Translations under genes and position numbers: made by a program
Assembly: GCF_002886255.1 (NCBI RefSeq)
Contig: NZ_KZ614149.1
Coordinates: 1,736,001 to 1,800,000, forward strand
Direction: 5' to 3'
Length of the DNA stretch: 64,000 nt
Source: Alteribacillus bidgolensis
GTDB lineage: Bacteria > Bacillota > Bacilli > Bacillales > Marinococcaceae
In this document: in pieces, positions 1 to 8,473 of the stretch
Layout of the letters: the number at the start of each line of letters is the position of its first letter
Numbering within the stretch: position 1 is the stretch's first letter
Notes under the pieces: generated by a model
The model's input: the letters and a program-made list of their open reading frames with translations, nothing else
What the model was told of the DNA's origin: nothing
Database searches by the model: none

Positions 1-82
1 TCCCCGTTCCTCTCCTGCTCTCTCTATTTAAGTCTCCGTCTTTATTATATCGTATAATAAATCAAAATAGATAGCAGAAAAA

Positions 83-119
83 ACAGGCCTTTTTTTATTT
101 TTATAAGACCTGTATTTTT
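83..119 (-). terminator. Terminator of the small membrane protein gene
   Basis: ACAGG (83-87) pairs with CCTGT (109-113) across an A/T-rich loop. On the minus strand the stem is followed by a run of six T. It lies just past the stop of the small gene at 124-270. Confidence 0.5.
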
Positions 120-123
120 CTCT

Positions 124-270
124 TTATGCTCGCATTTTTCCAGTAATAAGCCTGTAGATGAGTACAATTAATGCGACAACAAGTAAAATATGAACTAATC
201 CTCCTGCGATTTCAAACACTAACCCTAATAACCACAAAGCAATTAGAATACCAATAATCGTCCAAAACAA
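124..270 (-). CDS. Small hydrophobic membrane protein, lmo0937 family
   Basis: This 48-residue protein starts MFWTIIGILIALWLLGLV and ends in a basic tail (RLITGKMRA). It is almost entirely two hydrophobic stretches, about residues 3-20 and 24-40, so it should sit in the cytoplasmic membrane. The TTG start (268-270) is set by a strong GGGAGGA ribosome site about seven bases upstream, and a terminator follows the stop. Length and pattern match the lmo0937-type proteins common in Bacillus and Listeria, often stress-induced, whose function is unknown. The assignment comes from recalled family pattern only. Confidence 0.7.
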   Translation of the reverse strand: MFWTIIGILIALWLLGLVFEIAGGLVHILLVVALIVLIYRLITGKMRA

Positions 271-350
271 TCTTAGTCCTCCCTTTCATTGTTTTTGCAC
301 GTAGTATTCCTTATTTTCTTTTTCTTAAAACAAAAACATTCTAAATATCA

Positions 351-379
351 AAAAAGAACGGGCTGTCTATAACCCGCTC
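351..379 (-). terminator. Terminator of the rhodanese gene
   Basis: On the minus strand GAGCGGG (379-373) pairs with CCCGTTC (362-356), followed by a T run. It begins seven bases after the rhodanese stop codon. Confidence 0.75.
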
Positions 380-385
380 TTTTCC

Positions 386-760
386 TTACCTCTTATTATA
401 TAATTGTTCAATTTCTTCCACCGGGTTTTCCATGCCAGTTTCCGTTTCATTATCCCAAGCCAGCATGCCTCCAGCAAAATTTTTCACGTTAACAATCCCG
501 TTATCTTTAAAATAAAGAGCTGTGTGATGGCTTCTGCTTCCACTTCTGCAAACGAGAACATAACTTTCATCTTTTTTGATCTGGTCAATGACCTCCGGGA
601 CTTGATTCATTGGAAGCAGCGGCACCCCCGGTATATGTCCTTCTATATATTCCGAAGGTTCTCTTACATCAATAATAATCGGCGATTTTTCTTCTGTTTC
701 ATACAAACGTTTTAATTCTTCCTTTTCAATCTGTTCGATGCCCTCTAAATCATATGCCAT
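386..760 (-). CDS. Single-domain rhodanese (sulfurtransferase-like)
   Basis: A 124-residue cytoplasmic protein made of one rhodanese domain. Visible marks are the IIIDVREPSEYIEGHIPG block (residues 28-45) and the active-site loop VCRSGSRS with Cys71, which would carry the persulfide. The six-residue loop after the Cys is the sulfurtransferase type rather than the seven-residue Cdc25 type. These proteins move sulfane sulfur to acceptors such as thiols or cyanide; the acceptor here is unknown. It has its own terminator and stands 40 bp upstream of the next minus-strand gene's end, so it is probably monocistronic or co-read from the AI-2E-family gene. Confidence 0.9.
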   Translation of the reverse strand: MAYDLEGIEQIEKEELKRLYETEEKSPIIIDVREPSEYIEGHIPGVPLLPMNQVPEVIDQIKKDESYVLVCRSGSRSHHTALYFKDNGIVNVKNFAGGMLAWDNETETGMENPVEEIEQLYNKR

Positions 761-799
761 GTTTATCCCTCTCTTTTAGGTTAAATCATCATCAGGCGG

Positions 800-1882
800 C
801 TAAGTTCTTAATTTTAACAACCGGTAGGTGTGACTGACAAATACTTTCGCAACGGCGTACGTCGGTACGGCAAGCAGCAGTCCGACAATACCGGCAAAAC
901 GTGCAGCTACAAGCAATAATAAAATAATAGTTAAAGGATGAATTTGCAGTTTTCTTCCCATTACTTGCGGCGAGATGAAATTGCTTTCAATCTGCTGGAC
1001 AATTACTACAACAATGATAACAAGTAAAGCCATAAATGGCGAATCAAGCAAACCAACAATGACGCCCGGAAACGTTCCAATCCACGGACCAATAAACGGA
1101 ATAATATTGGTAAACATCGCTACGGCTGCCAAAACAAGCGGATAATCTAAACCGATAATAACATAGCCGATGTAGACACAAATTCCTACAAAAAAACTAA
1201 CAATAATTTGCCCTTGTATATAAGAGCTTAACGCCGTATCCATATCACTTAAAATGCGGCGGCCTTCTTTTTCTTGTTTGGCCGGAAGAAGTCGTAAAAT
1301 AAACTCTGGCGCCTTTTCACCTTCTTTCAGCATATAGAAAAGAATAAATGGAAGGATAATAATCACAATGACAACACTAGTTATCATCCCAACGACACTA
1401 GCAATGTTGCTGCCTAAATTAGATAACGCTTCGTTAGCGTATTCTGCTGCTCGAGATGTAACTTCACTCCACGAAAATCCTTCCATTTCATCAAGGAATC
1501 GATTAAACCACTCCTGGTTCTGAAGTTCCACAATCATACGCTGCGCTTCATTAATAAGACGCGGCGCATTATTGACCAGACCAGTAAATTGGTTTTGAAG
1601 AGCAGGCCCGACAAGCAAAATTAAGAAGGTAAGAATGCCTGCTGTGGATAAGTATATAATCAAAATAGAAAGACCTCTTGGTATTTTCAGCTTTCCAGAC
1701 AGCAAGTGTACGACTGGACGAAATAAATAAAACAAAACACCTGCAATAATAATTGGAGCAAATAAAGTCGACACCAGCACGACAATAGGCTGAAAAATAA
1801 AGTCCACCAGCGTGCCTAAGTATACAATAAGCAGTAACAATATAATTCCGTAACAAACGTGAAAAAACTTCCCTTGAGGCAT
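800..1882 (-). CDS. AI-2E family transporter (YtvI/PerM-like membrane protein)
   Basis: A 360-residue polytopic membrane protein. Paired helices at the N-terminus (about residues 10-45), another near 65-90, a hydrophilic central segment (about 95-155), then four to five helices with the typical GLDYPLVLAAVAMFTNIIPFIGPWIG block around residues 245-270 and VIVQQIESNFISPQVMG further on. This is the PF01594 family: some members export AI-2, others act as Na+(Li+)/H+ antiporters in halophilic bacilli. The sequence alone does not separate these roles. The start ATG follows a GATGAG ribosome site. Confidence 0.88.
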   Translation of the reverse strand: MPQGKFFHVCYGIILLLLIVYLGTLVDFIFQPIVVLVSTLFAPIIIAGVLFYLFRPVVHLLSGKLKIPRGLSILIIYLSTAGILTFLILLVGPALQNQFTGLVNNAPRLINEAQRMIVELQNQEWFNRFLDEMEGFSWSEVTSRAAEYANEALSNLGSNIASVVGMITSVVIVIIILPFILFYMLKEGEKAPEFILRLLPAKQEKEGRRILSDMDTALSSYIQGQIIVSFFVGICVYIGYVIIGLDYPLVLAAVAMFTNIIPFIGPWIGTFPGVIVGLLDSPFMALLVIIVVVIVQQIESNFISPQVMGRKLQIHPLTIILLLLVAARFAGIVGLLLAVPTYAVAKVFVSHTYRLLKLRT

Positions 1883-2280
1883 CTCATCACCACATCATTT
1901 AAATTTCGCATCCTGATTATATCATAATGTTATTCAAAAACATTGTCGACATGATGGATGCTTTTTTATTTCCCTTCCCTGTTTGAACCAAAAGGCTTCA
2001 TGCAAGCCAAATCTAGCAGTTGCTCCAGAGATCGGTTCTTTAAACGTTTTTTAGACCAGGATGGTAAATTTCACTCAATTATGGAGCCTGAATTATTCCA
2101 TTTCTCAGTTTTACCAGCTCCAGTATCACTTCTTAGTAACTACTTTGGACTTCTTTTCCCTTCTTAGGGATCCAACATCACGGATTGAGGATGATCGTTT
2201 TGAGGTTAACTTTGCTTTCTTGTTTTTCCTATTTCTCATAGTTTTTCCGGGCTGTTGCGAAGAGGCGTTCCATTTATAAG
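1883..2280. other. Intergenic stretch without a supported gene
   Basis: About 400 bp between the AI-2E-family gene start and the LacI-type regulator terminator. It should contain the promoter for the minus-strand AI-2E gene near 1890-1940. Two short plus-strand open frames here have no ribosome site and no recognisable composition. No RNA motif was recognised. Confidence 0.4.
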
Positions 2281-2309
2281 AAAAACCCTGACAGTTGTTT
2301 CTGTCAGAG
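2281..2309 (-). terminator. Terminator of the maltodextrin LacI regulator gene
   Basis: CCCTGACAG (2286-2294) pairs with CTGTCAGAG (2301-2309) around a six-base loop. On the minus strand the stem is followed by five T. It lies directly after the regulator stop. Confidence 0.85.
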
Positions 2310-2311
2310 CT

Positions 2312-3355
2312 TTATGAATGTAACGTTTTGTCGTTGCACTTTTTACAAGACTGTCTTTTAATCAGCCGGTGCGGGATAATCACAGATTTCGGTTGTATAT
2401 GTTTATCCAGCATTTTATCAAATAAACATTCTACAGCTGTAGAGCCAAGGTCAAAAATATGGATGTCTACTGTTGTCATTGGCGGAGATGATAATTCAGA
2501 AATCATGACGTTGTTAAAGCTGATGATCGAAAGCTCATCCGGGACGTTAACCCCCATATCAGAAAGCATGCGAAGGACCCCAAAGGCCATGAGATCATCA
2601 GCAACAACAAGGGCGGTCGGCCGCTCCTGCAAAGACATTAATTCAATAACAGCCTCCTGGCCGCCTTCTTCCAGTTCATCATGGTAGACAATATAAGAAT
2701 CATTTACTTCTATCCCGGCCTGCTCTAAAGCTTTTTTATACCCCTTCATATGGTCGATCGTGACGACATATTCCATATTGCCCCCAATAAAGGCAATCTG
2801 ACGATGACCGAGAAGTGATAAATATTCCGTAACCATTTTCGCTGCTTTAAAATTATCATTATTCACATGCGTTACTTCTTCATCTGGTAAATCATATGGT
2901 CTGCCGATCAATACAAACGGAAAATTCTTTTTCATTAAATAAGGCATAATCAAGCCATTTTTACGGGAATACAACAAGACAATTCCGTCTACTCGCTGTT
3001 CTTCCACCATTTGAACGACTTCTTCAAACCTTTCTTCTTCCGTTTGGCCTGTTGACAAGTATAAGCCATATCCTTTTTGATAAGCCTTTGTGCTAATCCC
3101 TCGTATGACTTCTGGGAAAAACGGATTTTGAAAAGCTACTTTCGCTGAACTCGGCATTATAATCCCAATGGTTTTCGTGCTTTTATTGGCGAGACTTCTT
3201 GCATGAAAGTTGGGATGATAGCCGAGCTCTTCCATTGCCTCTCGTACTCTTATTTTTGTGGCATGGCTTATTCTGTTACTATTTGCAATTACTCGTGATA
3301 CTGTTGACGCGGCAACGTTCGCTTTTTTTGCCACATCTTTAATCGTAACCGCCAA
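2312..3355 (-). CDS. LacI-family regulator of the maltodextrin operon (MdxR/YvdE-like)
   Basis: A 347-residue repressor with an N-terminal LacI helix-turn-helix (MAVTIKDVAKKANVAASTVS, residues 1-20), hinge region near 50-60, and a periplasmic-binding-protein-like sensor domain from about 60 to the end. The start is TTG at 3355: AGGAGGTGAT lies five bases upstream and the HTH begins at once, whereas the longer open frame to 3451 would add 32 residues that do not belong to the family. It lies downstream of MdxEFG on the same strand. It probably binds the GCAA-n-CG-n-TTGC-type sites before mdxE and responds to maltose or maltodextrin; the effector is inferred from context. Confidence 0.88.
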   Translation of the reverse strand: MAVTIKDVAKKANVAASTVSRVIANSNRISHATKIRVREAMEELGYHPNFHARSLANKSTKTIGIIMPSSAKVAFQNPFFPEVIRGISTKAYQKGYGLYLSTGQTEEERFEEVVQMVEEQRVDGIVLLYSRKNGLIMPYLMKKNFPFVLIGRPYDLPDEEVTHVNNDNFKAAKMVTEYLSLLGHRQIAFIGGNMEYVVTIDHMKGYKKALEQAGIEVNDSYIVYHDELEEGGQEAVIELMSLQERPTALVVADDLMAFGVLRMLSDMGVNVPDELSIISFNNVMISELSSPPMTTVDIHIFDLGSTAVECLFDKMLDKHIQPKSVIIPHRLIKRQSCKKCNDKTLHS

Positions 3356-3518
3356 CTGTATCACCTCCTCTACTTCTGCCAGTACTGTTTCGCCTGCTGT
3401 GTTGTCTTCTCTTAAGATTTTCGGCCGTTCGTTCATTATAACACGATACACAGCGTTTGTGGGTTTATATCAGGAAACCGTTTTCTTATTTTGCATTCTC
3501 TTCTAGTTCGTTTTAGGT

Positions 3519-4361
3519 TTAACCTTTCGTAGCGCCTGCGGTCAGGCCAGAAATCAGCCAGCGTTGCAGGATGAGATAAATTGTTGCAATTGGTAAGGCA
3601 ATCAGAACAGAGCCTGCTGCAAAACGAGTAAAGTTATTAGAAAATTGATCGTTCACAAAGTTATACAACCCTAACGCTAACGTATAGTTCTCTTCGCTTC
3701 TCAAGATGATACTTGGCAAAATAAAATCCATAAACGGTGCCATGAAGTTAAAAAGCAGCACGACGGCAAGAATAGGTTTAGCAAGCGGCAGCATAATTGT
3801 GAAGAATACGCGGAAATGCCCAGCGCCGTCCATGCGAGCAGACTCATCCAATTCACGCGGAATCGTATCGAAATACCCTTTCACAAGAAACGCATTCATC
3901 GGAATAGCCCCGCCAATGTAAATAAGTGATAGACCTAACAGGCTGTCCAGGAGTCCAATTATGTTTAATAAAATGTAAAGAGCAACCATCCCCATTAAAA
4001 CCGGGAACATTTGTAACAGTAAAAAGGCATAAATGCCATACTTCCGGCCGACAAAGCGGTACCGGGAAAACGCATAAGCTGTAAGAGCAATAATAAACGT
4101 GGCACTGATTGTTGTTGCTGTGGCTACAATCAAAGTGTTCTGATACCACTTCAAGTAAAGACTGTTTGGATCAGTAAATAACCATACATAATGCTCTAGC
4201 GAAAAATTCTTCGGTATAATACTTGACGAATAAAGACTTGCACCCTGGTTAAAAGAAATACCCAGCGTCCATAGAAGTGGATACATAATGATCACAAACA
4301 TAATGAGAATGATCGTATAGCTACCTGTAAGTTCAAGTCGTTCTTTCATTTTTCTGCTCAT
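3519..4361 (-). CDS. mdxG: Maltodextrin ABC transporter permease, MdxG/MalG type
   Basis: A 280-residue permease with six hydrophobic segments. The cytoplasmic EAA loop, which docks on the ATPase, is LDESARMDGAGHFRVFFTIMLP (about residues 171-192); the shortened form with SARMDGA is normal for MalG proteins. It ends in the family's GLTAGATKG tail. The gene overlaps the mdxF stop by one base, so the two permeases are translationally linked. Length equals Bacillus MdxG. It forms the channel with MdxF and takes sugar from MdxE. No ATPase gene is in this operon; MsmX at 8919 is the likely partner. Confidence 0.9.
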   Translation of the reverse strand: MSRKMKERLELTGSYTIILIMFVIIMYPLLWTLGISFNQGASLYSSSIIPKNFSLEHYVWLFTDPNSLYLKWYQNTLIVATATTISATFIIALTAYAFSRYRFVGRKYGIYAFLLLQMFPVLMGMVALYILLNIIGLLDSLLGLSLIYIGGAIPMNAFLVKGYFDTIPRELDESARMDGAGHFRVFFTIMLPLAKPILAVVLLFNFMAPFMDFILPSIILRSEENYTLALGLYNFVNDQFSNNFTRFAAGSVLIALPIATIYLILQRWLISGLTAGATKG

Positions 4362-5698
4362 TATACTTGTCCCTCCTCTTTAAATGAACGACTGCGACGG
4401 AATTGGAAAAAGGCAAAGATAGCAACCATCATCCCCATAATTATCGATACCACTGCAGCCATACTGTACATACTGTTTTGGAAAGTTAAATCATAAACCC
4501 AGGAAATAAGAATATCGGTACCACCTGCTTCCTGGCCTCGAACAGCCGGTCCGCCCTCATTAAACAGATAAATGATATTAAAGTTATTAAAGTTAAACGA
4601 ATACTGCATAATTAATAGTGGCGCGGTTGCAAATAAAACGTGCGGTAACGTAATATACCGAAACTTCTGCCATTTGCTGCCGCCGTCCACATCTGCTGCT
4701 TCATACCAATCAGACGAAATGCTTTGCAGCACCCCTGTAAAGAGAGCATAAACAAATGGAAACCCAAGCCAAACTTGAATCATTATAATTGCGGTCTTCG
4801 CCCAAAACGGATCAGACATCCACGGCAGACCAAAACCGAGTAAAGGTTCGAGAATATCTCGGTTTATCGCACCAAAGTTATCATTAAATAAAGCAGAAAA
4901 AATCATAATCGTTACAAACGCAGGCACTGCCCAAGGCAAAATAAATACGGTACGAATCGTTCTTTTAAATTTAATCCGTTTATCATTAACAATAATTGCA
5001 AGAAGAAGTGCTAAAGCAATTTGAAGGGTGGTCGCACCAAATGTCCACGTAAGCGTCCAACTGAAAACGGATACAAATGTGTCACGCCAAATGGGTACGT
5101 TTACAATATCCATGAAATTTTGAAAACCAACCCACTCCAATAGATTCCCTGGAGGCGCATTGTAGCGATCGTAGTTTGTGAAAGCCAGTAAAACCATAAA
5201 TAAAAGCGGAAATACAACGACAAAAACAAGCAAAATTAAACCTGGCGTAACTAATAGATAAGGAAAAGCATTGTCAAACCAATCACTAAGTGCCGTTCGA
5301 ACAGACGGAATTTTCCATCCGTTTTGAATTTTTACTGCGTCGCGACGGGCGTCGATAACACAAGCTGCATAAAACCCTATAGCTACTACTGTTAAAAAAA
5401 GAGACAAAATCCCCTGGATAAGAAGGGTTCGGGAATCATCCACCCCCTGCATCGTACCGAGTGTAAAAAGCCCCCAATACCCGATATTTAAAAATTGAGC
5501 AAAAGTAAGAACAAATGCTGTCGCTAGGACAAGCATAATTGACCCTTTAATTATGCGCCGGTTGTAAAACTGGCCAATTCCCGGTATAAGTCCAAGGAGC
5601 GTTGCAACATTGACATTATGTTTTTTCACTTGCGGGCGAGGTTCTCTTGGATCCTTCTGAATGTTTTCTTCTTGTGATTGACGTAACGGCTCTCCCAC
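4361..5698 (-). CDS. mdxF: Maltodextrin ABC transporter permease, MdxF/MalF type
   Basis: A 445-residue permease. A basic, hydrophilic N-terminus (residues 1-30) and an extra membrane domain (about 30-120, with GLIPGIGQFYNRRIIKG) precede the usual MalF core starting near residue 145; this extension is typical of Bacillus MdxF. The EAA loop YEAADVDGGSKWQKFRYITLP lies near residues 330-350. Translation starts at GTG 5698 after AAAGGAGTGA. A 174-bp repeat element separates it from mdxE upstream, and it overlaps mdxG downstream. Role: one half of the transmembrane channel for maltose and maltodextrins; substrate is assigned from the family and the nearby GH13 enzyme. Confidence 0.9.
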   Translation of the reverse strand: MGEPLRQSQEENIQKDPREPRPQVKKHNVNVATLLGLIPGIGQFYNRRIIKGSIMLVLATAFVLTFAQFLNIGYWGLFTLGTMQGVDDSRTLLIQGILSLFLTVVAIGFYAACVIDARRDAVKIQNGWKIPSVRTALSDWFDNAFPYLLVTPGLILLVFVVVFPLLFMVLLAFTNYDRYNAPPGNLLEWVGFQNFMDIVNVPIWRDTFVSVFSWTLTWTFGATTLQIALALLLAIIVNDKRIKFKRTIRTVFILPWAVPAFVTIMIFSALFNDNFGAINRDILEPLLGFGLPWMSDPFWAKTAIIMIQVWLGFPFVYALFTGVLQSISSDWYEAADVDGGSKWQKFRYITLPHVLFATAPLLIMQYSFNFNNFNIIYLFNEGGPAVRGQEAGGTDILISWVYDLTFQNSMYSMAAVVSIIMGMMVAIFAFFQFRRSRSFKEEGQV

Positions 5699-5730
5699 TT
5701 AAATCACTCCTTTACATTTTGTTTAGGATA

Positions 5731-5904
5731 GGAGCTGTCCCATAAGTCAGTTCTCGGCAAATACAACTGGAATATACTCGCTTTCCTTGGGCGACGGTTC
5801 AGCCTCCTCGTTAGCAAAAACCGCTCACTGCTGGTCTTCACACTGTCCTATTTCCAGCAGGAGTCCCGAACATTCCAGTTGCTATAACCTTTTGAGACAG
5901 TCCC
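5731..5904 (-). repeat. ~174-bp intercistronic repeat, copy A (between mdxE and mdxF)
   Basis: Read on the minus strand this element matches the one at 56420-56592 along its length, including the shared blocks GGAAATAG, CAGTGTGAAG, GTATATTCCAG and CCGAGAACTGACT. It has imperfect terminal inverted repeats (GGACTGTCTCA against GGAGCTGTCCCA) and an inner inverted repeat CAACTGGAAT / ATTCCAGTTG. It fills the gap between the binding-protein gene and the first permease gene. No open frame is present. MITE-like or RNA-structure element. Confidence 0.85.
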
Positions 5905-5912
5905 TTGTTTGT

Positions 5913-7193
5913 TTACTTTGCTTGCATTTCAATTTCAGCCTGAATTTCTTCCACGGCTTCATTTAATACTTCTTCAGGATCATTTCCATCCGCAATATAT
6001 TCGTGAGCATCTCCCATCGGTTCCCATACCTGAGCCATTTCTGGAATGTTAGGCATTGGCTCAGCGTATTGAGTCTGTTCTGCAAACCCATTAAAATGTT
6101 CGTTTTCCTGCAAAACATCAGATTCTACGACTTCAGTGACTGCTGGAATTTGCCCAGATGCTTCATGGTATTTCTTTGCATTTTCGGTGTTCGTGATATG
6201 AAGCCCCAGCTGAGAAGCCCAATATTTATCCTCAGAATAATTAGATACGAGCCATCCTTTTACTCCTGAAAAAGAATTCAGCGGATCCCCATCATCTGTA
6301 GTCGGCAGCGGCGCAACCCCTAAATTTTCGGAACCAATTGCTTTTACGTAGTCTTTAACAGCCCACGTGCCGTTTATCACTGCTCCGACTTTTCCATCTT
6401 CAAACAACCCATTTAAAATATCATCGTTAATACCTTTAGGTATATAGTCATTTTGGTACCAGGATTGAATCATTTCAGCACCTTCGACAGCTCCTTCATT
6501 TGCCAGTCCGATATCGGAAGAGTCATATGTCCCGTCCTCATCCTGGTTAAATACATATCCGCCTTCTGCTGTCATAAAGGGATAAGTATAATAGAAGTTT
6601 GCCGCTTCCATTAAAAACCCATATTCTTCATTCGAAGCGTCCGTTAATTCTTCTGCAATTTCTTCTAAATCACTGATTGTTTCTGGAGCCTCCTCGACAA
6701 GTTCTTTATTATACAAAAGGGCATATGTTTCTGTAACATCAGGAACTCCATACAATTCTCCCTCATAACTCATCGCTTCAATCGCTGAATCTTCATAAAT
6801 AGATAGCTGTTCTTCATCGGCTTGAATGGGAGACACCAATCCTTGCAAATTTGCTTCCCCGATCATGTCATGCGGTTGGTAAAATAAATCCGGGCCGTTT
6901 CCAGAAGGTCCATCTAGAGAAACCTTATCCAATTGCTCGTCCATTGGATGGTGCTCAATTTCTACAGAAATACCGGTCTCTTCTGTGAATTCTTCTGTTA
7001 CCTCTTCATAAAATTCCTTTTGGTTATCATCGTCATTGACCCAAACCTTTAAGGATTCAGGCTTTTCAGGTTCTTCCCCTTCAGAGACATCCGCTTCGTC
7101 AGCGCCAGTTTCTTCACGGTCGGGGCCGCAAGCAGCTAAAATAAATATCATTGCAGTAAGTAAAATCATCGACAACCATGTTGCTTTTTTCAT
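5913..7193 (-). CDS. mdxE: Maltodextrin-binding lipoprotein, MdxE/MalE type
   Basis: A 426-residue extracytoplasmic solute-binding protein of ABC cluster 1. The lipoprotein signal is MKKATWLSMILLTAMIFILAAC with the lipidated Cys at residue 22, followed by an acidic linker (residues 25-45). The mature part begins ESLKVWVNDDDNQKEFYEE, the classic opening of this fold. It would be anchored on the outer face of the membrane and deliver maltose or maltodextrin to MdxFG. It is the first gene of the operon; two LacI-type operators lie 100-160 bp upstream. Acidic residues are frequent, as expected in a salt-tolerant organism. Confidence 0.9.
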   Translation of the reverse strand: MKKATWLSMILLTAMIFILAACGPDREETGADEADVSEGEEPEKPESLKVWVNDDDNQKEFYEEVTEEFTEETGISVEIEHHPMDEQLDKVSLDGPSGNGPDLFYQPHDMIGEANLQGLVSPIQADEEQLSIYEDSAIEAMSYEGELYGVPDVTETYALLYNKELVEEAPETISDLEEIAEELTDASNEEYGFLMEAANFYYTYPFMTAEGGYVFNQDEDGTYDSSDIGLANEGAVEGAEMIQSWYQNDYIPKGINDDILNGLFEDGKVGAVINGTWAVKDYVKAIGSENLGVAPLPTTDDGDPLNSFSGVKGWLVSNYSEDKYWASQLGLHITNTENAKKYHEASGQIPAVTEVVESDVLQENEHFNGFAEQTQYAEPMPNIPEMAQVWEPMGDAHEYIADGNDPEEVLNEAVEEIQAEIEMQAK

Positions 7194-7295
7194 ATTTTAA
7201 TCCCCCTCTAATTCTTGATTTTTTACACACTCAAATGGACTGACACTAAATAAACCACTGATCACCCCTTCATACATTGCAATTACCTTCCATGA

Positions 7296-7307
7296 GCAAC
7301 CGCTTGC
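7296..7307. promoter_or_regulatory. LacI-type operator 1 upstream of mdxE
   Basis: GCAACCGCTTGC, an almost perfect palindrome of the form GCAA-n-CG-n-TTGC. On the minus strand it reads ATGCAAGCGGTTGC, which also fits most of a cre (CcpA) consensus. It lies about 105 bp before the mdxE start, within the transcribed leader or promoter. Confidence 0.6.
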
Positions 7308-7340
7308 ATTAGTTAGTTTTAAATAAATCGCCCTTTTTGC

Positions 7341-7352
7341 GCAAGCGATTTC
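7341..7352. promoter_or_regulatory. LacI-type operator 2 upstream of mdxE
   Basis: GCAAGCGATTTC fits the same GCAA-n-CG-n-TTGC pattern with one mismatch and is centred 45 bp from operator 1, about four helical turns. This suggests a paired site for the LacI regulator at 2312-3355. Confidence 0.5.
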
Positions 7353-7547
7353 ATTTCCGTTATAGTAATGATTGTACACATGAATTTTTCAATTAACAAG
7401 AGGAATTTGATTTTTTTGAAATTTTCATAGTCAAACTTCATCTATCACAAATTGTGCATTAATTGTGCACAACTAAGTACTGGATAATTTGTAAAATAAT
7501 TAGTACGATGAAAAAAAGCTTTTTTCTCAGAAAGGACCATTTGTTTT

Positions 7548-8441
7548 ATGTTAAAAAAACTTAAAAAACTGTTTCCTTCTCTTGTAATGGAAGATGAAGT
7601 CCCTCCTGCTGAAAGGCATTTATATGTTTTTTATAAAACGAGCACCCAAGAAAAAGCTGGTATTAAAAAAGAAGAGCTAACAAAAAAAGAAAGAGAAATG
7701 CTTGGAGTATTTTTAGATAAAGAGAATCCGGTTAAATCTTTTTATCCGCTTGATAGAGAATGGTATGCTTATTTAACAGAAGATGCCTCTCCTCCTTCCT
7801 CTTTGCAGCACGTTTCCTCTTTACGTTTTTTTCAGTTAGAAGGGAAAAAATTGTATGCCAATCAATTAGATCTTCAGGAGGCGTTGCATGTTTATTTTGA
7901 TGTAGATGTAAAATGTGTTTTTTTACATACCCATTCTCTTTTAGTCATCGTCTCCGATACTTTAGAACAGCTTCCAGGTACGTTTGATGCGGAGGAGCTT
8001 GCCGGCATTCTTGCAGTAGATCTGCTGTTGGATGTAAGTGTTTATTCAGGAAGACGTGTTCATGCAACCGAAGATGTTCGTGCAGCTTATCAGCAAGAGA
8101 AGCAGTTATTTGAGCATGCTCGTCATCTCTTTCCTAAAAAGAGAGCTTTTCATGGCTATGAAGTTTTGCCGTTTGTGTTTCCCTTGCTGGAAAACAATCA
8201 ACAAATACAGCTGTTTTCTTACGCTTTTGCTGGACTTAAACAAGACGACGAATTAATAGAAACGCTCTACCATTTCTTCTTATCTAATTTAAACATCAGT
8301 TTAACGGCTAAAGAGCTTCATATGCACCGAAACACCTTACAATACAGATTAGATAAATTCATAGAACAGACCGGCATTGATATGAAACAGTTTCCAAATG
8401 CGGCTGCTCTTTATGTATTGATAAAAAAGCTATGGGAGTAA
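7548..8441 (+). CDS. PucR/CdaR-type transcriptional regulator, divergent from mdxE
   Basis: A 297-residue protein with a PucR-type C-terminal helix-turn-helix (about residues 240-295): NLNISLTAKELHMHRNTLQYRL followed by DKFIEQTGIDMKQFPNAAAL. The N-terminal 230 residues show no PurC/GAF/sugar-diacid domain I can name; they probably form the sensing part. It starts at ATG 7548 after AAAGGA and stands alone with its own terminator. Divergent placement beside mdxE suggests control of, or by, the maltodextrin genes, but nothing in the sequence proves it. The LacI regulator is the more conventional candidate for the operon. Confidence 0.75.
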   Translation: MLKKLKKLFPSLVMEDEVPPAERHLYVFYKTSTQEKAGIKKEELTKKEREMLGVFLDKENPVKSFYPLDREWYAYLTEDASPPSSLQHVSSLRFFQLEGKKLYANQLDLQEALHVYFDVDVKCVFLHTHSLLVIVSDTLEQLPGTFDAEELAGILAVDLLLDVSVYSGRRVHATEDVRAAYQQEKQLFEHARHLFPKKRAFHGYEVLPFVFPLLENNQQIQLFSYAFAGLKQDDELIETLYHFFLSNLNISLTAKELHMHRNTLQYRLDKFIEQTGIDMKQFPNAAALYVLIKKLWE

Positions 8442-8473
8442 GACATAACCTTGTTTTACTCCCAAATTTTTTT
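8433..8473 (+). terminator. Terminator of the PucR-type regulator gene
   Basis: TGGGAGTAA (8433-8441) pairs with TTACTCCCA (8456-8464), followed by seven T. The gene's TAA stop codon is inside the left arm of the stem. Confidence 0.9.

Noticed and set aside
1958..2279. Two overlapping plus-strand frames
   Set aside because: No ribosome site, no recognisable motif, and they end at another gene's terminator.
7197..7379. 60-codon minus-strand frame just before mdxE
   Set aside because: It covers the promoter and operator region, has no ribosome site, and its composition is not protein-like.
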